From M1-B18 sp048264125 (lineage in GTDB: Bacteria; Bacillota; Clostridia; Peptostreptococcales; Natronincolaceae), in NCBI GenBank assembly GCA_048264125.1, contig JBLXDM010000008.1, forward strand, positions 192,985 to 256,984: a stretch of DNA of 64,000 nt, read 5' to 3'. The notes under the pieces were generated by a model. It was given only the letters and a program-made list of their open reading frames with translations, ran no database searches and was not told where the DNA came from. Below are positions 53,409-61,692 of this stretch, one piece after another (the stretch's first letter is position 1; each line of letters begins with the position of its first letter). The position numbers and the translations under genes are program-made.

Positions 53409-54484
53409 TGAAGCTGGGAGAAATAATAAAGAGATGTCTTCTGGTTGTATTGATTATTGTTTTTGGATTACTGGTCTATCGGATCATCAGAGGGCCTAAG
53501 GAGGTCACTGGCAGTAATAGCAAAGGCGAAGTTGAAATTGTTGAGGATAAGATAAAAATAGGCTTTTCCCTTGGAACATTGAAGGAGGAACGCTGGATAA
53601 AGGATAGGGATATCCTGATGGCAAAGCTGAAGGAGCTGGGGGCCGACATAATAGTTCAGAATGCCAACAACGATGACAAGGACCAGCTAAAGCAGGTGAG
53701 ATATCTATTGGAACGGGATATTGATGTGTTGATTATTGTTCCCAATGACAATAAAAAGGCTGCTACGGCTGTAGAACTGGCTAAGAAACAGGGGGTAAAG
53801 GTAATCTCCTATGATAGGCTGGTCTTTGACTCAAATGTGGATGTGTATATTTCCTTTGACAACATAGCCGTTGGAGAGCTGATGGCTCAATGGGCAGTAG
53901 AAAATATGGTGGGAGAAAATCTATTGATTATTAATGGCGCAGAAACCGACAATAACACCAAAATGATCAAGGCGGGCTATGATAGGGTATTGCAGGAACG
54001 GCTTCAGGAGGGAAGCATCAATCTGATAGCGGAGGAATGGGCCCCCAATTGGATGAAGGAATATGCCTACAAGGTAACCGACGAGCTGCTGCAAAAGCAG
54101 GTGAAGATAGATGCCGTTATAGCCGGTAATGACGGACTGGCGGAAGGCGTTATAGAAGCCCTGTCGGAGAGGCGATTGGCCGGGGATACGATAGTGGTGG
54201 GTCAGGATGCAGACCTTGTGGCCTGCCAGCGGGTTGTAGAGGGCACACAGCTAATGACGGTCTACAAGCCCATAGAAAAGCTGGCGGATGTAGCCGCAAG
54301 GCTGGCAATACAGCTGGCAAAGGGAGAGAGAATTGAAATCCATGATACCATATACGACGGAAGATACTTTGTTCCATACTATGTGCTGGAGCCAATAGCA
54401 GTAGATATCAATAATATGGAGACTACAATAATTAAGGACGGCTTTCATATGAGGGATAAGGTATATCGAAATTCCAATGAGTAA
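53405..54484 (+). CDS. Membrane-anchored XylF-like sugar-binding protein, second sensor or accessory subunit
   Basis: 359 aa; the ATG overlaps the regulator stop (a second ATG at 53408 is equivalent). N-terminal transmembrane segment (about 10-28, LVVLIIVFGLLVYRII), no lipobox. The rest is close to the XylF encoded at 59035: KIGFSLGTLKEERWIKDRD, DVLIIVPNDN, VISYDRL, VYISFDNIAVGELMAQW, GAETDNNTKM and VGQDADLVACQRV. Unlike that transporter protein, it is a signal-anchored member of the sensor operon. Having two anchored binding proteins round one kinase/regulator pair is unusual. A strong terminator follows. Confidence 0.85.
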   Translation: MMKLGEIIKRCLLVVLIIVFGLLVYRIIRGPKEVTGSNSKGEVEIVEDKIKIGFSLGTLKEERWIKDRDILMAKLKELGADIIVQNANNDDKDQLKQVRYLLERDIDVLIIVPNDNKKAATAVELAKKQGVKVISYDRLVFDSNVDVYISFDNIAVGELMAQWAVENMVGENLLIINGAETDNNTKMIKAGYDRVLQERLQEGSINLIAEEWAPNWMKEYAYKVTDELLQKQVKIDAVIAGNDGLAEGVIEALSERRLAGDTIVVGQDADLVACQRVVEGTQLMTVYKPIEKLADVAARLAIQLAKGERIEIHDTIYDGRYFVPYYVLEPIAVDINNMETTIIKDGFHMRDKVYRNSNE

Positions 54485-54510
54485 AGGAGGGGGCATTTGC
54501 CCCTCCTTTT
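54483..54510 (+). terminator. Terminator of the sugar-sensor operon
   Basis: AAAGGAGGGG..C pairs with GCCCCTCCTTT, followed by T. Confidence 0.85.
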
Positions 54511-54512
54511 AG

Positions 54513-54676
54513 GTGTCAGGGGGACGCTTTAGCTGTCAAGGGGACGCTTTGTTTGGCACGTAGCTATTTCTATACAACTGAAATGTTGTAAACTCAATGC
54601 TTTTAAGGGAACATGTAGTTATTAAAGTATTGGAGGAAAGATATATCAAGTCAAACAAAGCGACCCCTTGACGTGT
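54513..54676. repeat. REP-like repeat family 2, cluster upstream of the ABC exporter
   Basis: Units at 54513-54538 and 54533-54560 (core GGGGACGCTTT) are direct; 54649-54676 is inverted (AAAGCGACCCCTTGAC). The TGTCAAGGGGACGCTTTG core is related to family 1 (GGGGACGGTT) but distinct. The family reappears on the far side of the ABC genes. Confidence 0.75.
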
Positions 54677-54718
54677 TATAGGAAAAAAATAATAAAACTA
54701 GAAAAATATTACATAAAT

Positions 54719-54727
54719 TGGTATAAT
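54719..54727 (+). promoter_or_regulatory. Extended -10 promoter of the ABC exporter operon
   Basis: TGGTATAAT (TGn plus TATAAT) lies 37 bp before the ATG; the -35 (TAGAAA) is weak. Confidence 0.5.
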
Positions 54728-54763
54728 TAAGGCTATATCGCTAATCAGGGGGAGGAATATAGG

Positions 54764-56590
54764 ATGGCAACAAAGGCTGTGGTGGGAAGGGCTAAAAGGG
54801 GTATCTTAGATAACTTGATCTTCGTACTAAGGAATATTTGGAATTGGGATAAGGGAGTATTCACCACCATCGGCTTCCATTCAATTTTTATGGCAGCTGC
54901 TCCCTTCATATGGGTATTTGCACCCAAATTTTTAATAGACGAGCTGCTGGGGCCAAAGCGAATGGAAATATTGGCTGGAGTCCTTATTGCAGCCTTGGTT
55001 GCCTCTGGAACAGCCAATTATTTTACAGCCTATCTCATAGGGGCCTATAGAATGAAGATGAGCAATATTCGATTTCAATTTATTCATATGATGAATGAGA
55101 AGGCAATGGCAATGGACTTCAAGCATACTGAAAATCCTGTTATTCTAAATAGCATTCAGCAGGCATGGCGGACGGTGCATAATCCTTACAATGGCATTGG
55201 GGGGATACTGCAAAAGCTTTTTAATATCTTTGGTAGCCTAATAGGCTTTTTGGGCTATGTGACTATAATATTTATATTGAATCCCTTTATATTAGCCTAT
55301 CTTGCAGTAAATGTGCTTATAAATTATTATCTTACCCTCAGAGCCAAGGAGTATGAACGCAGCAGAAAGGATGAGCTTTCACAGTACGAAAGAAAATCCA
55401 GATATCTGGGTAGTACGATGTCAGATTTTCAATATGGAAAGGATATTAGGATATACGGACTGAAGCCTATGCTGGTGGAAAAAAAGAAGCACCTTGACGA
55501 AAAACGCCTGGAAGTAGCGGAGGCGGTGCAGTCAAAGCTCTTTAAGGCATCGCTGGTGGACTCCCTTATGCTTTTGCTGAGGGAAGGAATTGTATATACC
55601 TATTTGGTTTATAACGTAATAAGAGGAGGTATGTCTATTGGTAATTTCACCATGTATGCAGCTGCCATCAGCGGCTTTGCCACATGGATGAATACCTTCC
55701 TTATGGATATCGCCTTCATAAAGATCAGCTGCCAGTACACGAATGATTTCAGAGACTTTCTAGACATTGAGGATGACGATATAAAGAAGGGTAAAAGGGC
55801 TATTCCCGAGAATAAACCCTATGAGCTGGAGCTGAAGGGGGTCTCATTTAAATATCCCAATAGCGAGGCTTATATCTTTAAAAAGCTCTCCTTAAAAATA
55901 AAGGCAGGAGAAAAGCTGGCTATAGTAGGAATAAACGGTGCAGGAAAGACAACCCTTGTAAAGCTACTGACCCGTCTTTATCAGCCTACAGAGGGAGAAA
56001 TTCTACTGAATGGCATTAATATAACGGAATTTGATGAGGAGCAGTATTTTAAGCTCTTCTCAGTAGTTTTTCAGGAGATAAAAATGTTTGCCTTTACGGT
56101 GGCGGAAAACATAACCTTTTCTGATAGGGTTCATGAGATGTCGAGGCTTCTGTCAGCTATTGAAAAGGCAGGAATTAAGGAGAAGATATCAACCTTAGAC
56201 AAGGGCTTAGATACCAGTGTTCTGAAGGTGCTGGACCAATACGGAACTGAGTTTTCCGGTGGAGAAAACCAGAAGCTTGCTTTAGCTAGAGCCCTGTATA
56301 AAAACGGTGAGATAATCATATTGGATGAACCAACTGCAGCTCTGGACCCATTGGCAGAATACAACATGTATAATAGCTTCAACGAAATGATAGGCGGTAG
56401 AACTGCAATTTATATATCCCATAGATTGTCCAGCACCCGCTTCTGTGACTCAGTTGCTTTTTTTGAAAAGGGAGAGATTGTAGAATATGGCAGCCATGAG
56501 GAGCTATTAAAACTACAGGGGAAATATGCGGATATGTTTAATCTGCAAGCACAATATTATAGAGACCAGCAGTTGGCAAAGGAGGCGTAG
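54764..56590 (+). CDS. ABC exporter half-transporter A (ATP-binding/permease)
   Basis: 608 aa. Six-helix exporter domain (about 35-325) fused to an ATPase: Walker A GINGAGKTT (389-397), signature EFSGGENQKLALA, Walker B IILDEPTAALDPLAEY, H-loop YISHRLSS. Pairs with the next, similar protein as a heterodimer. Such clostridial pairs export peptides, drugs or lipids; there is no peptidase domain. Substrate not predictable. The operon is bounded by family 2 repeats on both sides. Confidence 0.92.
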   Translation: MATKAVVGRAKRGILDNLIFVLRNIWNWDKGVFTTIGFHSIFMAAAPFIWVFAPKFLIDELLGPKRMEILAGVLIAALVASGTANYFTAYLIGAYRMKMSNIRFQFIHMMNEKAMAMDFKHTENPVILNSIQQAWRTVHNPYNGIGGILQKLFNIFGSLIGFLGYVTIIFILNPFILAYLAVNVLINYYLTLRAKEYERSRKDELSQYERKSRYLGSTMSDFQYGKDIRIYGLKPMLVEKKKHLDEKRLEVAEAVQSKLFKASLVDSLMLLLREGIVYTYLVYNVIRGGMSIGNFTMYAAAISGFATWMNTFLMDIAFIKISCQYTNDFRDFLDIEDDDIKKGKRAIPENKPYELELKGVSFKYPNSEAYIFKKLSLKIKAGEKLAIVGINGAGKTTLVKLLTRLYQPTEGEILLNGINITEFDEEQYFKLFSVVFQEIKMFAFTVAENITFSDRVHEMSRLLSAIEKAGIKEKISTLDKGLDTSVLKVLDQYGTEFSGGENQKLALARALYKNGEIIILDEPTAALDPLAEYNMYNSFNEMIGGRTAIYISHRLSSTRFCDSVAFFEKGEIVEYGSHEELLKLQGKYADMFNLQAQYYRDQQLAKEA

Positions 56591-56594
56591 GAGG

Positions 56595-58391
56595 ATGAAA
56601 AAAGAGGATAATTACGGTATAAAGGATAGCCTGAGGATATTGCATTATTTCCTAAAGCTTACACATAGGGTCTATAAGCAATACATACCAACGCTGCTGC
56701 TTTCCTCCTTCTTTAAAGCCATAACACCCTTTATAAATATCATAATACCGAAATATATTATCGATGAGCTTTTGGGTCAGCAAAGAGTGGAAGCCTTTGT
56801 CCCCTTGATAGGAGCTTTGATAACAGGGAATTTTTTACTAAACATAATAAATAAATGGTTTGAGAAGAGAGTCCCTATTGTCAATGATGCTTTAATTTAT
56901 AAGCTGGATTTGGTTATAGGAGAAAAAATAATGGACATGGATTTTGAAAGTGTAGAAAATCCCGAGATACTGGACTTGAAGGAGAGGGCATTGTTTGCGG
57001 TATACAATGAAGGGGCCATCTTCAGGCTTGTAGAGAGCTTTGCCATCATGGTTTCACAGGCCATTACCATCCTTGGTTTAGCCGCCATCATACTTACCTT
57101 AAATCCGCTTTTGATCATTGTTATTCTGATTATAGTTGCATTGAACACAAAAATATTTGATATCATTCAAAAGCTCAGGTATGTGGCGGGTCAATCCTCC
57201 ATACCGGGGAATAGGGCCTTTGGATATTTCGGTACACTGACGGCGGATTTTTCGCTGGGGAAGGATATCAGGCTTTATGATATATCACCCCTGATAATGA
57301 AAAAATCAAAGGGCTTTACCAGTGAGATTGTCCGGGTATATTCAAAGCATTATGAGCAGGTGGGTAGATATAACGGTATAAGCAATATAAACCTCCAATT
57401 TCAAATGACCTTAGTATATGGATATTTGACCTATAGTGTTTTCACAGGCTCCATGGGAATAGGAAATTTCGCTATGTATGCCGGTGCCACCAGCAGCTTT
57501 TGCACCTCGATTATCACCTTTGTAAATACCTTTATAGAAATCAATCAGCTTTGCAGGTATCTCGATTTATTTATGCAGTTTGAGGGACTGGAAAATAAAA
57601 ATTCCATCGGTGACCTTGACATGATTCCGCTGGATAATTATGTGCTTCAATTTAAAAATGTCTCCTTTAAGTACCCCAGAAGTGATAAATATACTTTGAA
57701 GAACGTATCTATCATAATCAACAAGGGGGAAAGGCTTTCAGTGGTGGGCTTGAACGGAGCAGGCAAAACTACCTTTATAAAGCTGCTGACCCGATTATAT
57801 GAACCGACGGAGGGAGAAATACTGCTGAATGGGATCAATATAAACCAATTTAAGTATCAGGAATATATGAAAATTATGGCGGTGGTATTTCAGGACTATA
57901 AGCTGCTGGCCTTTACAGTAAAGGAGAATATCACACTGGAGCAGCAGGAGGCAGCTGAGGACTCAAGGGTGCTGGAAATACTGAATAAAGCTGGACTACA
58001 GAAGGACATCGAAGCACTGGAGAAGGGAATGGATACCTCTGTTTATAAAAACTTTGATAAGGAGGGTATTGAGTTTTCCGGCGGACAATCCCAAAAGCTG
58101 GCTATAGCCCGGGCTCTGTATAAGGATTCTCCGATAGTTATTTTAGATGAGCCCACAGCAGCATTGGACCCTATTGCAGAATATGAAATATATAACCGCT
58201 TTAATCAGTTGATTGGAGGAAAGACAGCAATATACATTTCCCATAGATTATCCAGCTGTAAATTCTGTGATAAAATTGCCGTGTTTGACGGGGGAGAAAT
58301 TATTCAGTATGGCAGCCATGAGGAGCTAATGAAAAACAACCAATCGGAGTATGCAAGGATGTATAATACACAGGCGCAATACTATATTTAA
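56595..58391 (+). CDS. ABC exporter half-transporter B (ATP-binding/permease)
   Basis: 598 aa from the ATG at 56595, 4 nt after the partner's stop with GGAGG inside the partner's last codons. Same domain order as half A: six-helix domain, Walker A GLNGAGKTTF, signature EFSGGQSQKLAIA, IVILDEPTAALDPIAEY, YISHRLSS. Both ATPase sites look complete, so the dimer is probably not of the degenerate-site type. Its stop is followed within about 12 nt by a repeat unit. Confidence 0.92.
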   Translation: MKKEDNYGIKDSLRILHYFLKLTHRVYKQYIPTLLLSSFFKAITPFINIIIPKYIIDELLGQQRVEAFVPLIGALITGNFLLNIINKWFEKRVPIVNDALIYKLDLVIGEKIMDMDFESVENPEILDLKERALFAVYNEGAIFRLVESFAIMVSQAITILGLAAIILTLNPLLIIVILIIVALNTKIFDIIQKLRYVAGQSSIPGNRAFGYFGTLTADFSLGKDIRLYDISPLIMKKSKGFTSEIVRVYSKHYEQVGRYNGISNINLQFQMTLVYGYLTYSVFTGSMGIGNFAMYAGATSSFCTSIITFVNTFIEINQLCRYLDLFMQFEGLENKNSIGDLDMIPLDNYVLQFKNVSFKYPRSDKYTLKNVSIIINKGERLSVVGLNGAGKTTFIKLLTRLYEPTEGEILLNGININQFKYQEYMKIMAVVFQDYKLLAFTVKENITLEQQEAAEDSRVLEILNKAGLQKDIEALEKGMDTSVYKNFDKEGIEFSGGQSQKLAIARALYKDSPIVILDEPTAALDPIAEYEIYNRFNQLIGGKTAIYISHRLSSCKFCDKIAVFDGGEIIQYGSHEELMKNNQSEYARMYNTQAQYYI

Positions 58392-58402
58392 ACCTGCCAA
58401 GG

Positions 58403-58460
58403 GTGCCAAGGGGACGCTTTGTTTGACACGTGTGCATTTGCAGGACTGTCAAGGGGGGTA
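58403..58460 (+). repeat. REP-like repeat family 2, unit plus truncated unit
   Basis: Full unit 58403-58429 (GTGCC..GGGGACGCTTTG..GACAC) and a partial CTGTCAAGGGGGG at 58446-58458. The partial unit supplies the ribosome site of the small gene that follows. Confidence 0.7.
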
Positions 58461-58464
58461 TAGA

Positions 58465-58641
58465 ATGAATATTATTTCTAAAACAGGTATCTTTCTGGGT
58501 AGCCTAGGTCTGATTATAGCTGTAGCCTTCACGTATTTTTTAAACCAATCATTGCCTGGCTTTACCGGTTATTTAGTATATGGGGGTGTATTCTTAGCCT
58601 TTTTTGGCAATTTAGCATACAAAGACAAGAAGCACAAATAA
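58465..58641 (+). CDS. Small two-helix membrane protein downstream of the ABC exporter
   Basis: 58 aa from the ATG at 58465, whose AAGGGGGG ribosome site comes from a truncated repeat. Helices at about 7-25 and 33-50, tail KDKKHK. No family recognised. Position after an exporter allows a role as accessory or cargo, but there is no double-glycine leader. Confidence 0.5.
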   Translation: MNIISKTGIFLGSLGLIIAVAFTYFLNQSLPGFTGYLVYGGVFLAFFGNLAYKDKKHK

Positions 58642-58666
58642 TCGAAGTGTAACAGGAGAGGATATA

Positions 58667-58732
58667 TTGCAGGCAATACAGGATTTCAAAAACACTATGC
58701 AAAATATAAATAACATTATTGATGCACATTAG
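58667..58732 (+). CDS. Possible 21-aa small ORF
   Basis: TTG start with AGGAGAGG eight bases upstream (AGGAG spacing). Encodes MQAIQDFKNTMQNINNIIDA plus H, an amphipathic helix-like peptide. Supported only by the ribosome site and position behind the exporter genes; could be chance. Confidence 0.25.
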   Translation: MQAIQDFKNTMQNINNIIDAH

Positions 58733-58740
58733 GAGTTTAG

Positions 58741-58769
58741 GGTGTCAAACAAAGCGTCCCGCTGACACG
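58741..58769 (-). repeat. REP-like repeat family 2, inverted unit downstream
   Basis: AAACAAAGCGTCCCGCTGAC is the inverse of the 58403 unit, closing the repeat-bounded segment that holds the ABC exporter's downstream small genes. Confidence 0.72.
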
Positions 58770-58770
58770 C

Positions 58771-58800
58771 CAGACCCATTAAAGGGGTCTGTTTTTTTTT
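58771..58800 (+). terminator. Terminator of the ABC exporter region
   Basis: CAGACCC pairs with GGGTCTG, followed by nine T. It separates the exporter from the xyl operon. Confidence 0.88.
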
Positions 58801-58856
58801 GCCCTTAAAAAACTCCCCTTTTATTTCGCCGTATGGGTTTTCAAATCAAAATACAA

Positions 58857-58879
58857 CTGTAGATAGTAAAAAGCTACAG
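58857..58879. promoter_or_regulatory. Inverted repeat upstream of the xylF promoter
   Basis: CTGTAG-N11-CTACAG, centred about 50 bp before the -10; a candidate activator site, for example for the YesN-type regulator. Confidence 0.35.
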
Positions 58880-58918
58880 AGGCAATTTGTCATCAGACAT
58901 TGAATTTATAGATAAAGT

Positions 58919-58924
58919 TATAAT
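58919..58924 (+). promoter_or_regulatory. -10 element of the xylFGH promoter
   Basis: TATAAT with no good -35 at 16-18 bp, as expected of an activator-dependent promoter. Transcription would start near 58931. Confidence 0.5.
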
Positions 58925-58967
58925 AGGCAAATGGTGTAGAGCTGAGGCTCTAAAAAAATCCTTACTA

Positions 58968-58981
58968 TGAAAACGATGTCA
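58968..58981. promoter_or_regulatory. Catabolite-responsive element (cre) for CcpA
   Basis: TGAAAACGATGTCA fits the consensus TGWAANCGNTNWCA at every position. It lies about 37 bp after the predicted start, so CcpA would act as a roadblock when preferred sugars are present. Confidence 0.75.
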
Positions 58982-59034
58982 ATTTTGGTTATCCTTTATG
59001 GATTAATCATATAAATAATTAAGGGGGAATAAAG

Positions 59035-60063
59035 ATGAAGAAGGTATTTGCTTTATTATTAGTTACAATTATGCTGCTTACTGCATTTGTGGGTTGCACG
59101 CCTAAAGAGGAGGCTGCAGCGCCTGAAGGAGAAGAAAAGATAACTATAGGTCTTTCTCTACCTACTCAGAGAGAGGAAAGATGGGTAAGGGATAAGGAAA
59201 AGATGGAAGCGGTTGCTAAGGAATTAGGCGTAGAATTGATAGTTAAGGTTGCCGATGCCAATATGCAGGAGCAAATCAGCCAGGTAGAGGCATTATTTAC
59301 TCAAGGCATTGACGTATTGATTTTGGCACCGCATGATGCTTCAGCGGCTGCGTCCTTAGTGGATAAGGCTAAACAAGAGGGAATTCCTGTAATATCCTAT
59401 GACCGTTTGATTACAAACACAGATGTGCTGGATATTTACCTATCCTTTGACAACGTTAAGGTTGGTGAGCTTCAAGGTAAATACATTACAGAGCAGGTTC
59501 CTGAGGGCAAATACATCCTTATGTCAGGAGCTCCTACAGACAACAATGCTAAGCTATTCAAAGAGGGCGCTATGAAATATATTCAACCCCTAATAGATTC
59601 AGGCAAAATCACAGTAATAGCTGAGCAAGCAGTAGAGAACTGGGTTCCTGAAAATGCACTTAAGATCGTTGAGGCTGCTTTAGCTGCCAACAACAATGAA
59701 GTAGACGCTATATTAGCACCAAATGACGGTACTGCCGGGGCTGCTATTCAGGCTCTTGCTGCTCAAGGTCTTGCAGGTCAGGTGCCTATTACAGGTCAGG
59801 ATGCTGAAAAGGCTGCTGCAAAGAGAATCGTTGATGGTACACAATCTATGACTATCTTCAAGGATACAAGAGATCTTGGCAAGGCTGCCATAGAAGTAGC
59901 GATCCAATTAGCTAAGGGCGAAAGCGTTTCTACAAATGGTGCAGTTGAAAACGGAAAAATTGATGTTCCTTCAGTATTATTAGAGGCAACTGTTGTTACA
60001 GCTGACAATATTCAAGAGGTTCTTGTGGACAGTGGTTATATTACTGAGGCTGACTTAAAGTAA
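59035..60063 (+). CDS. xylF: D-xylose-type ABC transporter substrate-binding lipoprotein
   Basis: 342 aa. Lipobox LTAFVGC (C21). XylF signature parts: IGLSLPTQREERWVRDKE, VDVLILAPHD-type strand, VISYDRLITN, YLSFDNVKVGELQGKYI, LMSGAPTDNNAKLF, PITGQDAEKAAAKRIVDGTQSMTIF. Binds the sugar outside and delivers it to XylG/XylH. Closest by motif to xylose-binding proteins; a related pentose is not excluded. Expression probably depends on LytS/YesN and CcpA. Confidence 0.92.
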   Translation: MKKVFALLLVTIMLLTAFVGCTPKEEAAAPEGEEKITIGLSLPTQREERWVRDKEKMEAVAKELGVELIVKVADANMQEQISQVEALFTQGIDVLILAPHDASAAASLVDKAKQEGIPVISYDRLITNTDVLDIYLSFDNVKVGELQGKYITEQVPEGKYILMSGAPTDNNAKLFKEGAMKYIQPLIDSGKITVIAEQAVENWVPENALKIVEAALAANNNEVDAILAPNDGTAGAAIQALAAQGLAGQVPITGQDAEKAAAKRIVDGTQSMTIFKDTRDLGKAAIEVAIQLAKGESVSTNGAVENGKIDVPSVLLEATVVTADNIQEVLVDSGYITEADLK

Positions 60064-60087
60064 CATTGTAAAAATTTCATTGGCATG

Positions 60088-60120
60088 GAGAGGAATGGCT
60101 TAGGTTGTTCCTCTCTTTTT
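60088..60120 (+). terminator. xylF-xylG intergenic attenuator
   Basis: GAGAGGAA pairs with TTCCTCTC, followed by five T. As a partial terminator it would leave more xylF than xylG message, the usual need for binding proteins. Confidence 0.75.
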
Positions 60121-60139
60121 AGAAAGGTGGGATTTGCTG

Positions 60140-61663
60140 ATGAGTAATTATATATTGGAAATGAATGATATTATAAAAGAGTTTCCGGGAGTAAGGGCAT
60201 TGGACAGAGTAAGCCTAAAGGTGAAGGCAGGAGAAATACATGCCTTGGTTGGAGAAAACGGCGCCGGTAAATCTACCTTAATGAAGATTCTAAGCGGAGT
60301 ATATCCCTCTGGAAGCTATGAGGGTGAAATTATAATTGAGGGTAAGCCACAGAGGTTTTCTAACACAAAGGAGAGTGAAGCAGCTGGTATAGGTATCATT
60401 TATCAGGAGCTGGCCTTGGTAAAGCAGATGAACATATGTGAAAATATATATCTGGGAAATGAGTTTAATAAGGGTGGAATTATCGATTGGAATAAGGCTA
60501 TGAGGGAAACTAAAAGACTATTGGAAATGGTCGGCCTTAGTGACAGCCCAGATACGAAGGTATTAAATCTTGGAATTGGAAAGCAGCAGCTGGTGGAGAT
60601 AGCTAAGTCTATTTCTAAGAATGTAAGGCTATTAATATTAGACGAGCCCACCGCCGCCTTAAACGAAAATGACAGTGAAAATCTGCTGAATATAATCAGA
60701 CGCTTTAAACAGGAAGGCATCAGCTGTATATATATCTCCCATAAGCTGAAGGAGGTAAAGGCTATAGCTGATAGAATTACAATAATTAGAGACGGTAAGA
60801 CGATTGAGACCTTTGACAATGACCTTGAAGTAGGTCAGGACAGGATTATTACCGGAATGGTGGGCAGGGAGATTACGCAATTGTTTCCTAGAAAGCTCCA
60901 TACTCCCGGTGAAACAGTAATGAAGGTTAAGAATTGGACAGTATATAATCCTGAGGTGCCGGATAAAAAACAGATCGATAACGTTAGCTTTGAGGCTAAA
61001 AAGGGTGAGATTTTAGGTATAGCGGGCTTGATGGGGGCAGGAAGAACCGAGCTGATGATGAGCCTCTTTGGGGCATATGGAGAGAAGATATCCGGTGAGG
61101 TAGAAATTGAGGATAAGGCTGTAAAAATTAAGGAGCCCAGGGATGCTATAAAAAATGGCCTGTGCTATTTATCTGAGGACAGGAAAAAGAATGGTCTGGT
61201 TCTAATGATGGATATTAAAGAGAATATAACCCTTGCCAGCCTTAAGCAGATTGCAGGCCTGAAGGGGATAAATCAAAATGAAGAAATCAAGGTTGCCAAT
61301 AGCTTTGTTAAGGCTCTAAAGATAAAGACCCCTTCATTGGAGCAGAGGGCCAGAAATCTTAGCGGAGGAAATCAGCAAAAGGTGGTTATTTCTAAATGGC
61401 TGATGGCTAGTCCTAAGATTCTGGTTTTGGATGAGCCCACTAGGGGTATAGACGTTGGGGCAAAAAATGAAATTTATAGTATTATGAATGACCTTATAGA
61501 TGAAGGTGTAAGTATTATTATTATATCCTCAGAGCTGCCTGAAATTATAGGCATAAGTGATAGAATACTGGTGATGCATGAGGGAAAATTCACGGCAGAG
61601 CTTGACTGGAGAGAGGCAAATCAGGAGAAAATTATGCATTTTGCCACCGGCGGAGGGCATTAA
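60140..61663 (+). CDS. xylG: Xylose-type ABC transporter, double ATP-binding protein
   Basis: 507 aa from the ATG at 60140 (AAAGGTGGG upstream). Two fused ABC domains: first Walker A GENGAGKST (38-46), LGIGKQQLVEIAKS, LLILDEPTAAL; second domain with AGLMGAGRTELM (degenerate Walker A), LSGGNQQKVVISKWL and VLDEPTRGIDVGAK. This tandem layout is typical of monosaccharide importers (XylG/MglA/RbsA). Confidence 0.94.
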   Translation: MSNYILEMNDIIKEFPGVRALDRVSLKVKAGEIHALVGENGAGKSTLMKILSGVYPSGSYEGEIIIEGKPQRFSNTKESEAAGIGIIYQELALVKQMNICENIYLGNEFNKGGIIDWNKAMRETKRLLEMVGLSDSPDTKVLNLGIGKQQLVEIAKSISKNVRLLILDEPTAALNENDSENLLNIIRRFKQEGISCIYISHKLKEVKAIADRITIIRDGKTIETFDNDLEVGQDRIITGMVGREITQLFPRKLHTPGETVMKVKNWTVYNPEVPDKKQIDNVSFEAKKGEILGIAGLMGAGRTELMMSLFGAYGEKISGEVEIEDKAVKIKEPRDAIKNGLCYLSEDRKKNGLVLMMDIKENITLASLKQIAGLKGINQNEEIKVANSFVKALKIKTPSLEQRARNLSGGNQQKVVISKWLMASPKILVLDEPTRGIDVGAKNEIYSIMNDLIDEGVSIIIISSELPEIIGISDRILVMHEGKFTAELDWREANQEKIMHFATGGGH

Positions 61664-61692
61664 TCGTATTTATTTTAGGAGGTGGAGGTAAT

